Source: Fasciola hepatica
Taxonomy: Eukaryota > Platyhelminthes > Trematoda > Plagiorchiida > Fasciolidae
Assembly (NCBI GenBank): GCA_948099385.1
Contig: CANUEZ040000047.1
Coordinates: forward strand, 28,910,501 to 28,974,500
DNA: 64,000 nt
Direction: 5' to 3'
A model generated the notes under the pieces. The model ran no database searches. It had not been told where the DNA came from and was given only the letters and a program-made list of their open reading frames with translations. The translations under genes were made by a program, and so were the position numbers. The first letter of the stretch is position 1. Every line of letters begins with the position of its first letter. Positions 1 to 11,341 of this stretch are shown here, one piece after another.

Positions 1-2030
1 TACGATCCAATCCTACGACCAGCACGAATGCACATCAGTGCTATTTCTATCTATCGCCCCGGAAACACCAATTTTTCCATCTATCCCTGTTGATTGTCCT
101 CAGAATCGATCAATCTGTTAAACCCGGTTCACTTAAATAGGATACAGACTTCGTATGCATGTGGCCCATTCAGTCCTAACCGGTCCGTAGGTATTCCTGT
201 AGCCGTCGATGGTTGTTTGTAGGGATAAGCTGCAGCATGAAGGCGACGGGGTTGTAACAGATGGATGAGAATTCATGCGACACACTCTTAGTCTAGTTGT
301 TAGGTTATCATCGGGCCACCAGAAAAACCTCAGACAGTCGCGGTCTTTTGCTGACACCTTCATCTGATGAAACGTGGCTTCAATATCTGCTACCAGAGGG
401 CACCTTTGTTACCGGAACCTCGGAAGTACTTCACGTAAATTATTGACAAGATCTGGTCCTGTCAGCAGTTGCTTATTCGGTGACATTTTATTGTACACTG
501 CAGCACTAGAATACAACTCTTGCCTTCGTTTTTGGTCTCCATGCTTACACACTCCATGGTGCGGAAAGTACCGTACGTGGGGCCAGTCAAATTCTGTTTT
601 GATTCGGGCACAGTTACAGAGTAACCTTCTACAAGTTACTCGTTGGCAGTGCAGTGCTGTTTTCTTTGAAATCATAGTCCCTTTCGAATCATTTCCTGAG
701 AAACAGCAGTCTCCTCAGTGCAAAACGTTTATCCTCCAGCAAGCATAGCCTCCGGGCTTCCAATACAGGGCTTTTTCATAGTGGCCGATGACCCAACTCA
801 GTGAGGCAGTCATATGACGTAATACTGTTTCGTCGTCTTCCAAAATACTCCGTTTACTGCAAGCATCTTTCACGGATCCAGAGTGGAACATAAACTCCAA
901 GCTTTCATCAAATTAGGTAGCCTTAACACGATGTAAATGGGCTTTTGGTTTGGTCTTACATTACTCTGAAGTTAGTTTCAACATCATCCATCCGAGCCGT
1001 GGTCTCACAGTTTAGGATCATCGGGACCGCCAGTTCGTTGATCGAAAACCATATCGGCTCTCGGTATATCAGTTCTTATCAGTATGCGGATATCGGATAC
1101 CTTTATATCTGAAGGCGGTGCTTCTTTCAAATGATTCCACCTGCCTAAGTTTCACATTTGAATAAAGAGAATTAGCTTAGGCAAGGTCTCGACTGTCCAG
1201 GCTCTGCGGACCTGGATATAACCTTCTGTCGAGTAATCCTCCGTAACCGTCATGACAGTCATTTGTCCCGGTTTTCCCCTTTGACCCAGTTTTATCGTGA
1301 GCTAGGCACGGATAAACAGTGAGTTCGGACCGTTGCGAAGGAAACCACCGACGGCAACCTTCTCCTAATGGACCTCGGAAGCGGACTGGTAATATGGAAA
1401 AGGACTCTTGCTGGGCCGTGGGATTTACATTGGCCCAAACATGACTAACTGACGCTGTGTCCTGTGGATACAATGATGCTACTGCTGAGCCTTGAAGGTT
1501 TTGACCATTGTTGCTTAAGGAGGAGTTTGCCTTTGCGATTAATCAGGCCAAAAGTCTTGCGCGAACGGTGCCCTCTAATTTTAGGTCTGGACCTTAAGAA
1601 AGGCACTTTATCTGTCTACAACATTTAAGTTTTAAGAGTTCGATACACTGCTTCACATGATGCGCCCCTTTGAATATGGAATACATTTCGCTATGAGGTA
1701 GCTTTGATCTGTTGGAGGTTGACCCATTCTCAGTTAACATCATGTTGGCTATTCAGTCTCTTTAGTCTTCGAGCCCTCAGTGGTGGTTTTGTGATGATTT
1801 GCTTTGGGGTCTTTTGAAGAAGGTGGATCTCTGTTAGAAATCTTGTAAGAGAAGCAAACGACTGGTTTAAATTTCAGAACGTTAAATGATGTTTTACTCC
1901 CGAAACATAAGTGTGTGTACGGTATAGCAGTGGACTTACGCATAAGCATGCTAAATTTTGTCACTCTCAGTTGTTTCCTAAACAAGTTATCGTATAAATT
2001 CAAAGGAGGGGTGACCAACATAAATTATCG
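1..2030 (-). mobile_element. BEL/Pao retrotransposon relic, gag to RT (copy A)
   Basis: Read on the minus strand, this is a decayed BEL/Pao polyprotein in the order gag, protease, reverse transcriptase. The gag-like part is at 1749-2021, followed by a CCHC-knuckle remnant near 1645-1690 with the string KGAHHVKQC reconstructed only across a frame change. The protease region is at 1177-1473, with an LPVRFRGPLGEG stretch ahead of a degraded active site where the expected Asp is replaced. The RT parts are at 715-900, 409-675 and 133-363. Strings such as NKMSPNKQLLTGPDLVNNL and LRFFWWPDDNL with a following SPSC closely resemble the Pao RT fingers and palm. Several stops and frameshifts separate these pieces, so it cannot encode a working protein. 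The YVDD catalytic box is not recognisable before the window edge. Confidence 0.85.
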
Positions 2031-2084
2031 ATAAAGTACTGCTGACAGAAGCACTAAATATACAGGCAGTTTGAAGACAACACA

Positions 2085-3500
2085 TGAAGATTAGGAGTCC
2101 ATAGACAGTGTCTCATGTAATAACATTTGTTAATGCAATTGTCCTCTGTTCCCTGAGCCCGTAGCTTTGCGTACAACTAAAAATCGGCTTTAACATTCAG
2201 ATTTATCTGGCCGATAGCAGAATTGACCATATATTTGTTCTTTTAGAGTTTTATAAGGGTTTGTCTCTCTTCCTCGAAGGTATAGACAACAAGTGGGTTT
2301 GGCAAACTCCAAACGAGCTTTCTGTTTAGGCGTGGATACTTTATCTGATATCCAAACTTCGGTTGAATTGCAGTTAACTAGATAACCAAACTTGTCTTCC
2401 TGATCTTAAGTCTCCCCAGATTGCCAAAGATTTTATGGTAAACCAACCCAGTGTGGGGAAAGCAGCTTCCACTTCGAAGATGCAAAATACATGCCAAACA
2501 TAGTTACGCATTTGTTCGAGCTGCTCAGGAAGGTTTGAAACTCATTAGGATTTTCAATTTGAAGGTCTCAGTAGTCATGGTTTGACATATTTCAGTCTAG
2601 GTAAAATTCAATAACTCCCACCCTCACATAAATGACGGCTGTGTTCAGTACCATGCTATACGCGAAATCAAATATAAAATAATAGAAGCAACCCTGATGT
2701 TCATAATTGCTAGTAATAGACAGACTCTTGATGTAAGTCCGACATTCATCTGGATATCTTTGGTGAACCCACTCCTACACGTTTGAATTTCTGTATGGTC
2801 CATTTGAATCGATAGCACTAGAGGCATGTTTGCTTTTTCTGATATTCAGCGACAAGAAATACGGTAAATGCTCTGATTGAGAAGATGATCAGCGTTACCG
2901 GGATTCGTTATTCGGAGCTTCAAAAATGCCATGTCTAACTGCAGTTTGATTTCGTTCAAGTACCCGCACATTGCTAGTGGTATGTCCACTAATATGGACA
3001 AACTCGTTGGTAATAACGTCGTCATGTTGGTCAATTTGTAGCATTTTTTCGTGGAAAATCCAATTCAAATAGCTATGTCTGTATGATATGTCCAGTGTTG
3101 CTTCAGCCATTAGCACAGTATTATTTGCTAACTTGTTACGGGTTCTATATTCAGTTCAATATCTCCTACTCTCGTAAGACAAAACGGCAATCTTCAGGGC
3201 CATTTTAATAACAAATTTAAGTATGAAAGTAGAGAAGGAGCTACTTTGAGGTTCACAATTTCTAGTGATAAAAAGACCCTTGATGTGAGACTGGCGTTCA
3301 TCTGGATCCTAGTTATCTGATCGCATCGTGGTGCTGGTGGATAATTCTGTATGCAAAACACATCAATGGATTGTACCTGGTTGTAGATTTGAGGCAATTG
3401 GCCTTGATCTTGGCTCGTCCACCAACGAGATTTAAGTAAAAATACGCGCTGACATGACCACGATCAGAGTCAACCAATGGGCAAAAAAATGATCGGTCCT
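2085..3500 (-). mobile_element. RTE-like non-LTR RT debris, two partial copies (copy A)
   Basis: The minus strand carries two degenerate copies of the same RT segment, near 2650-2830 and 3190-3400. Each reads as a GVRQGC-type block followed by an FxFxF stretch, spread over more than one frame. Downstream on the minus strand (2560-2400) are residues resembling the segment after the YADD box, then sequence shared with copy C. The relationship is clearest by comparison with 62559-62948, the better-preserved inverted relative. Multiple stops are present in every frame. The family call (RTE-like) rests on residue patterns recalled from trematode elements, not on a search. Confidence 0.6.
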
Positions 3501-6299
3501 CTTCTATCTAATTACTGATCATTTAGTAGGTCAATTCTAGTGGTAAACTTCAAGTAGCACGTAATTTGCATCAGATAACTCAATGAAAAATTGGAAGTTA
3601 TCTTCAATTGTTGCACAGTGAACGCTTTATTTTCTACAAAATTTTATTTTCATGACCCAGATTCTGATCTCGGTAGTTCGTGTCACTCGGATTTTATTAT
3701 CACAGTATCTAATGGTTTCCAAACTTGGCATTCGGTTATCTCGGAAACAGCGTTATCATTTATGAAATTGCAATTGATAGATACGCAGTGAATAGAAATG
3801 GTAATTTTTAGACAGTTTATTTACAACTGGTCAGAGGTTAATGATTGATTTTCCATTAAGTGATATAGGTAAATATTTTCCACACCATTGTATATCATAA
3901 TGCAAATCTGGGGAGTCAGAAATTACTGTGTTGAGATCCGCTGCAAATGATGTACGAATCCAAGGGTGCGAAGACTTGGGAACCATTCACTTGGAACATA
4001 TATTAACTGTCTTATCCAAAGAAACCATTACATTACTGAATCATCTCAAAACGAACAATTTAAAGGAACATTCCCAACATTGGTAAATATGTGGGTACAA
4101 AAATGTTCATCACTTGAAGTAGATCGAGAAAAAGCACGTAAACTGATACAGATGCTTCAAATCTGCCTCAGACTTCAATGACATTTTGAAGTCATGCACT
4201 CTAAAATCAAACCACTTAACTAATTCCAGATTCTGAACATAACAAAATTATTTGGCTAATACTTTCAAGTTCCGTCCCAAATGTCAGTATTATTGAAGTC
4301 CTTCACGTTGTTTGGCATTTCACTGAGAGCTGACTTCCGGGTGAAAAATTGGCTGTTCATTTTATCTGCATTCTTTACTGAAGAGCTGAAGTACAACAGG
4401 TTATATTGGATCTGGCATGTTTTATGTATGCATGCTGGAGGAGGAAATGAATGAAGGTAGAGTTTTATAAACAAGAATGACAAATAGCAGTGTCTTGAAA
4501 TGCAGTCGGCGAAAGTTGAACTAAATACTTGCCGATGATATGTAAAATTGTTATATGATGTCCCAGGTGGCTCTATTTCCAATGTAGTTCACTGCCAATT
4601 GAATTGATGTAACAAGCAAATGCACGAACATCACAACGTCACTACAGTGTACGTATCTGAGTCTATTTATTTGGAAGGAACTGGTGGCAGCTGAAATTAT
4701 TAACCAATGGTGTCCTTGGTCCCTCGATCACGAGTACGTCCCATTGGATTTGCTCACTGTTCCATGGTTACAAAGGTTTGACTAATGGTAGATGTATCAA
4801 CAGTAAAAAATGTAATTTGATTTGTATGAAGCTCTTCATGTGAACAATGTTGAAGTGAACAAAATAAAACGAAATATAGGTAGAAGGGCTCAACACACAG
4901 AGATCTGGAGAGACCAAGTTGCACACTCGTGATCCAGGTCCATCCATTGACCGTGACTGGTAGACTTTGGCGTCATTAGATTGACAACGGACCTCTGTTT
5001 TGTACGGATTTTAGTGTGGGAACCGACGATTCTTCAGTGCTCTCGCGGACTATTTTTGGACAGATGAAGGCCTTTTACGTGTAATAACAATGAGGATTTC
5101 GTCTACTACCTTGAATTATTCTCCAGGTGTTCTGATGAATTATTCGGATAACTGAAGAGTACGGAGTTATGGGACAGAACGTTACCTGGCATTTTAATTA
5201 CATTTTGGAGGTTAGGATATCCGTATGATGCACTGGAATCCATAGTACTAGATGCATATTTGTTTTGTTTTCAACGTAGCCTAAGATTTAATTTGGATGC
5301 TGTGCTTGTGAAGAAGATAAGCTTTACCGAGATTTACTGATTATAGCTTCAAAAACATTATATTCAATCGCATTTCCGTGGCATACAAAAACCGGCGTAC
5401 TCTTGCCGGTACGTCCAGCAATATGGACCAACTCTTCATGATCAACCTCGTAATACTGTTCAACTTGCAGCTCCTTTCGAGGTAATTCCAAAGTATATCC
5501 TAGTGTCCGTACGCTATTCTCAGTTTTGCGTCATCCATTGGTGCAGTATTGCTCGCTTATCTGTCGTGGGTTGTATGATACATATTACCATTTGTTTCTT
5601 GGTCATATCATTCGACGGATCTGCTTCATTATAGTGAAAAGTTACACTTTTACCAACGATAGAGTTCACTCATTGTGATGGTTCTCATTTCTAAAACTCA
5701 GCAGCAATCTAACTGTGAAACCGAAACAATCATCATCATCAGAATTTATGGAGAGAAGTGAAAGTAACAGTGTCAACTCTATGTTCATATGTTACGCACA
5801 AAAATATCACTTGTCATGACAGGAATCTCCCTTTTTGTAATCACTGAGTGGATGGGTCTGTCGGGCTCCAGCGTTTATATTCAAAACGTTCTAAACGACC
5901 CGGTTAAGTTACGGCCGATATTTCATTTCTTCTACCTAATGGATTTGTCACACCACGACACTTACCCAATTGTGGTAGATGCAATATTAGCATAGTCGAC
6001 ATCATCAACCCAACTGAGTTAAATCCGCCCATTGCGTTTGGTGTCGGGATTACCAGAAGTTATTATAATCAATAATTGTCAGCTTGTTGACGACAATTTC
6101 ATCCTAAATGCGCATATTGGTTACTGCTGCAACTGGACTGCACCTTGACGCAGTGTGATGGTTTGGGTGCCTCTACGACCCAAAGATCTATATAAAATGG
6201 CTTGTTTAGGCCGGACGTGCAATCTTGCCTGACAGGTAAATTGGTAGAGGCGAGACAAAGTCCAGTCTCCTGGTACTCCAGGTTGGAGGTCAATTTGAG
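3501..6299. repeat. Anonymous middle of the A/B/C shared repeat (copy A)
   Basis: No protein family is recognisable here, but the stretch is repeated at about 43700-46480 in copy B and, inverted and diverged, within 58960-62400 in copy C. Positions 5290-5600 also resemble 2850-3120 on the minus strand, so a link segment near the RT debris is itself present twice. Position 4317-4328 is the unoccupied counterpart of the PLE insertion at 60742 in copy C. Confidence 0.7.
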
Positions 6300-7264
6300 C
6301 TGGCGACTCAGTTGGTGAAATCAGTAGAAGAATAATTTATCCAAGCAAATGGGCTTCCACTCAGTCACTCCGCTGTTTGTGTAGAGCTACTTGTAGGAAA
6401 TGAACGCATTAGCTCTAAACGCTTTTCATTCTCCTGCTTTGCCACTGGACGCCCTAGTAGTACCCGTCCAACATCTCTTGTGAACTGCACGAATACAGGG
6501 AATTTTATGCTGCGTCGAACGTCGCACAGGATTATGGGACCACGCTGCCGACTGCGTTCGGTTTTGTTGTATGGTTACGAGTCATGGAGTCTGCGTGCGG
6601 AAGAAGTCCTTTGCCTTGAGGTTTTTGGCCAGCAGTATTTCCGCAACATCACCAAGATTGGATGGAATGACGGAGTGAGCAATACTGAGGTGAGATGTCG
6701 GGTATCGGATACCAGTTCGGAAATAGGTCAGTCACAGCCCATCCTGTTTAGCAGACTTCGTTTTTGGGCTCTTGTTGCAAATGACAAACACACGTCTACC
6801 GTATCGTGTTCTGTTTTCCGTTTCTCCTTCGGACTGTGGGAAGCTGAGCGGATGTCATCAGAGGATTTGGCAACGAGGAATGAGAAAATGTACAGTGAGC
6901 TTAGGAAAAGTAGGTGCCTCACACCTTATTTGGGTCCGAAAGATCCTTCAATAAGTTGGCTGTGGACGTTGAAGCATATGCCAACGAACCGTGAACAGTG
7001 GCGATCCTGTTTTCACGTTCTGTCGAATAAAAATAATGATCAATATGCTCTTGTACAGTGAGATGGTATATTCTCTGAGTTGGCTACTAGAGCGATCTCT
7101 CCTCCTCCTGCTTCATTCAGATCCCCGTCATTTCCGTCGTGTATATTCCTTCGATCTAATTGTAGTTACGACGTGGCGAGAAAAGCAGTGGTCGGTAAGG
7201 TGTGTCCTGCTGTTTACAGCTATACGATGAAGATGATGATGATGATTCGGATGATGATGATGAA
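6300..7264 (+). mobile_element. RTE-like element 3' end with GAT tail (copy A)
   Basis: The plus-strand frame at 6480-7061 (193 codons) encodes the C-terminal part of an RTE-like non-LTR polyprotein. Characteristic strings are SVLLYGYESW, LEVFGQQYFRNI, IGWNDGVSN and, near the end, NREQWRSC, which match the region after the RT palm in RTE elements. Upstream sequence from about 6300 continues the same protein but is broken by stops. The coding part ends at TGA 7059-7061. A short untranslated stretch follows, then a tail of GAT repeats interrupted by GATTCGGAT at 7226-7264. The N-terminal endonuclease and most of the RT are absent. The matching reading frame in copy B is longer, so this copy has gained a stop. 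Confidence 0.85.
7226..7264 (+). repeat. Short GAT-repeat tail of RTE-like element (copy A)
   Basis: About 39 bases of GAT triplets with an internal ATTCGGAT interruption form the 3' tail of the RTE-like unit. The reverse complement, ATC triplets with ATCCGAATC, is the motif of the large array at 55011-56814. Confidence 0.85.
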
Positions 7265-9234
7265 TCGTACGAAGCATATTGTTCAGAGTTATTTTAGTGC
7301 AGCTTTGAGTGCTATATAAGTAAGGTGCAAAATGGATAATGAGTGAAGAGTGAATGTATGATAATAGAGTTTGTGATACCCGCTTAAGATGGTTTGATTT
7401 GCAGATGTGATTGTAAAAATGACCTCAATATAAGAAGGATATTTAAGTTTGGATTGCTGAAGCACAAATATATTTTTTTATTTCACTGTTGTGGGGATCA
7501 AGCAGATAATCATCGTTGAATAATCTGAGGCTTTGGGTGGCTATTTTGTTGATTTCCAAGAGGGAACCTGCACCAGAAGAGTAATCGTGATGAAGTGGCC
7601 GTAAACTGCGATGGCAAACTAGGGAGTAGTTTAGGCGGACTGTCCAGTGTTGTTTCATTATCACGAGCCGTGTGGTGGGAAAGATACATGGAAGAAGGTG
7701 CGAGAGGTCAAACTCACTTGACTTGAGCTGCATTTCGTGTATTGATAAGAGACTATTTGCACGTAGATTAAGCCGGGAACGGGGACGAGGATTATTCCGC
7801 AGAGGGGTTTTTGGTGGTCCAATATGGCAATGCAATTGCACCGTTAGTCACGTTTGGAGGTATTAAGTAGGGACCAGCATTTTGAGGCTCGGCAGTATTG
7901 CATCTCGAGAATTCAGAGGGCTATTTGGAATTTCTCTGAATAGATAAACTGTTATCAACGGAAACCAGATTGTGTAAGACCCGTGCTTCCGTGCTCGTCA
8001 TTCTGTTTCTATCTAACATCAATCATACAAGTCGCTTCGGCTCAATTTCGTTATTTCTTATTTGAAAATAACCTGATCGTACTCCTCAGATAGGGAATTT
8101 TGCAAACATTGAGTTTCACTCACTCCAAGGGTAATTCAGTTCTTCCACTGACATTTTTGGAATCAAAACTTCCAACAACACATATTAGTCTTTCGGTGAG
8201 AATGGTCGCATTATTGAATACCGTGGCATTACCATGTTAAAGTTATCGTTTAGGAAAGATCTGATTGCAAAACCACTAGAGCTAACTCCGTGAGATTCTT
8301 TCTCTATTCGGTATTCAGAGAATCAGCGTGATAGGCGTTTGCATGTGTCTTCAAAGTGACAGTGTTTTTGAAAATTCTCAAAAAGTGTCAACAGATCATT
8401 TCTACCCAGCAAACAGCAAGCAAATGCGAAGCTGTATAATCACATCCTCAAAAATGACAACGGACTGAATCTGTATTATTCACGCAGTTCCATAGAGCGA
8501 AGAAGGCCAAATTTAAAAAAATACTTCAATGGTTGTGAAATGTTTGAGAACGTTAAACCCTTTTGGGATTGGAATGATATTTCGACTGAGTTGGAAATCG
8601 AAAGATGAAACAAAAGAAGCGGAACTGAGTTGTTTGCATGTGTACAGTATGTGGTAAAGCATTGTACACGCATTTACCTTTGACATCCAGGTGTTTAAGA
8701 ACCATCCATCCCCTCCGCCTCACATTATTCGGTGTTCCGCATTCACTGGTTTGGGTTGTTTTCAAATACTATTAGGTGTATTGTTTCTCACCATGCTTCT
8801 CCAATATAAAAAATTGAAAGCACCCCAATAGGAAGAATCAATAACCATGATTGTAGGACTTATATTGACGAGTCACACAAAGCCTCCGTAGATCAGTTAT
8901 GGAAACTGTCCGGGTGACAATACACTATCGAAATGAATAGACTCCAGTGTTTCAAAACTTTTTATCGGGGATGGTTCTTCACGCACACACACACACACAT
9001 CCCATTGTGGACATACCAGCGTTAGTTCAAGTTCCCTGATGAATACGTAACAGAGTGAAGCCAACCGATTTGATGAAATTTTCGAAATCGAGGAACCAAG
9101 TTTTATTTACTTCTTCGGTAGGCAACGGTCAAATTTTTAGTTTGTAAGTTATAGATTAAAACAGCTGCTTTCAAAAAGGTCTTTTTAGAGCTAGCATCAA
9201 AATTTACGATTTAAATTCCATTTGCCAAGCACTG

Positions 9235-9256
9235 ATATATATATATATATATATGT
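9235..9256. repeat. TA microsatellite (copy A)
   Basis: About ten TA units followed by GTGTAT. The copy B counterpart at about 49460-49492 is longer and has a TTTA interruption, so this tract has changed length since the duplication. Confidence 0.9.
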
Positions 9257-9437
9257 GTATAGAAATCCCAGCACTATATCTCTCAGTTTTGGAATCATTG
9301 TCTATATTATGGTATTCTGTGTTCTGTGCATAGTTAAGATAAATGGTCGTCTAACAACTTGACTTCTGGGTGTGCAAGTAGTTCTTGATGCATCCTGTTG
9401 TTTGTGGAATATTCTCTTACTGTGGGTGCGACACTAC

Positions 9438-9619
9438 CCATATTCTACTCCAATCGGCGGTTGGATTCAATGTCACATCTGGCGTACACAAGCACCCTAC
9501 TGGATAATCGTGTCCATGTCAACGTGCAATCTGACATGGATCACATTGAATTATTAATGAGCCACAGTGTATTGTACCACTTACAAATGTAATGAAGGAA
9601 CATACATTATCTGGACCAC
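9438..9619. repeat. 182-base segment present in copy A only
   Basis: Copy A contains 182 bases that are missing from copy B, where the flanks join directly at about 49668. The segment is bounded by ACTAC on the left and ACCAC on the right, a five-base near-repeat. That fits either a deletion in B through short homology or an insertion in A. The segment itself shows no recognisable family. Confidence 0.85.
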
Positions 9620-11341
9620 TTTCGGAACCATGTCATTTGTTGTTTTGTGATACGTTCTGTGCTGCGAATTTTCTTGTGGATTCATTTTCTTACTTGAAAA
9701 TGGAAACGAATAAAGTGGATTCACATGCAATGAAACCTGGATGAGTCGTACAATTTTCCTTACTTTCATTTATGAAACCAGAAATAGATGGCGGATTTTT
9801 TTGAGGTCCATGAATCACTTGCTTCGATTGGTTCTCAATACACGCAAGTTTTCGAAGATGCTATGTTGAAAATATTTTGACTCGGACAAGTTATCGTCTT
9901 CAGCCAGTTCCCTGAACATATTGAGCATGCATGCTCAAACAAATCCCCTACCTTTTGATGTGAATGGCACTAGTCTACCAATTTATACTTCGGCTGGAAT
10001 CATAGATGACTAACAGTCCTCTCCTCGTTTTCGACAGCTGCACCGACGCAATCAAAAAGTGGACTCAGTTTCACTTAGATGTCATTATTTGTAACTAACT
10101 TGCATTCACCGTTATGTGCCTCACGATCTGGTCTGCTTCGGCACAATCAGATCACAATTTGTTTTGTGCTCATTTTTTTAATCTTCCAAGTGATAGTAGC
10201 TGCACTACAGACATTAATCCGGCATCACTGATTTTGCTGATGGAAACCGAAAGACAGCAGTCCAGGCTGTTCTTTCTACATGGTCACCGATGTGATCAGA
10301 TGTCTGAGACCCCATTGGTCAATGAGTGATAATCAAGTAAGCCATGCATGCATCAGCAACACCAGTTACAAAGATTTCTGAGTGACTTTAAAACAAACGA
10401 CACATTCAACATCATTTGCTCTCTTAGATGTTTACAATTCTCTTCTGTATGTTCCAACATTTATGACCTCCACTGGACATGTGGTTGGAGATTCACACTA
10501 CTTTGTTATTTTTCAATCTATCATATTCCATCATTGAACACAGCTCTACCGTCGTCGTTTACTGGACACAATCCAATAAGTTTCGTTTTTCGTGTGTGTC
10601 TGTTTGTTTGTTTTTTGTGTCATCAACGTGACCTCAGTACTCATATGGTTTGCTTTCGTACATCATGTTTTATTCATAGAGCGGTAACTGCTTAGAATTG
10701 CACTTTATTTCGTTCAATCATGTTTACTACTGTGTTACTCCACACTCGTTCTGAATTTGTCTTTGGTTTCAATTTTAATCTACCTTAATTTTTTGTGTGC
10801 ATCATTTTTCTTGGTGGAGAAACTGAAAAGTGCATTAAGCTTTGAGGCGAATCAGATTAGTGGCTTAAGAGATGTCCGCGAATCACAGAAGGTAGTGAAT
10901 GGGAATAGCTGCAAATTATATCGTTTGATTAGGAGAACTGGTCCGTTGAAAATAGAAATAACCGAGACACGCGATCAGTACAATGACTCATGGGTTACCA
11001 CGAAATATCTCCATTTGGAACGTTAGTGAATGTGAGACGTGGATCGTCACACTCCTTTTTCTTTGCTCTTACACCTATTGATGTTCTGATCACCGAGTAC
11101 TATTTTTGTTGTCTTGCAGATCAACATCTGCCATCACCTGTGGCAGACTACTGTTGCAGCCACTATGCTACATATTGGGTGTAATAATTAAAGCGTTATG
11201 AACACGAATTCAGGAAAACTACTGATTACGCAAATTCATTATTCTGTCTTTGCTATTCAGGTTACGTGGAATTATGAGTGGACTATTTAATCGATGTGTA
11301 TGTATGTGTATTGTATAATGTGAAGCACAGTGGTGACAGTT

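Larger units (their letters stand above)
1..11341 (+). repeat. Segmental duplication copy A, block 1
   Basis: This 11.3 kb stretch is repeated in the same orientation at 40244-51335. The first bases of the window match from 40244, and the match runs with few substitutions to about 11145. It then continues in a more diverged form to 11341, where both copies share a short string ending in GGTGACAGTT. Small indels separate the copies: about 20 bases near 265-285, 18 bases near 2055, about 24 bases near 8172 and 182 bases at 9438-9619. Identity looks like 97-98% by eye. The left end is cut by the window, so the true start is unknown. Confidence 0.97.
7265..11341. repeat. Anonymous part of duplicated block 1 (copy A)
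   Basis: I recognise no protein or RNA here. The sequence is repeated at about 47471-51335. Positions 7930-8340 also have an old relative at 28140-28580. Short simple repeats lie at 8979-8999 (CA) and 9235-9256 (TA). A minus-strand frame at 7443-7841 is interrupted by a stop in copy B, and a plus-strand frame at 10348-10695 is kept in both copies with one change. Neither resembles a known protein, so I do not call genes. Confidence 0.7.

Noticed and set aside
374..748. 124-codon plus-strand frame, conserved at 40597-40971
   Set aside because: It is antisense to the BEL/Pao RT relic, and conservation between the two copies only reflects the recent duplication.
7443..7841. 132-codon minus-strand frame
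   Set aside because: The copy B counterpart gains an in-frame stop after 102 codons, and no family is recognised.
10348..10695. 115-codon plus-strand frame kept in both copies
   Set aside because: Near identity of the whole duplicated block explains its preservation. No domain or expression signal is visible.
11120..11150. Polypyrimidine-CAG followed, in copy B, by a 23-base stretch and GTAGGT, like a micro-exon
   Set aside because: Copy A lacks the donor, there is no surrounding open frame, and the site sits at a homology breakpoint, so chance is more likely.
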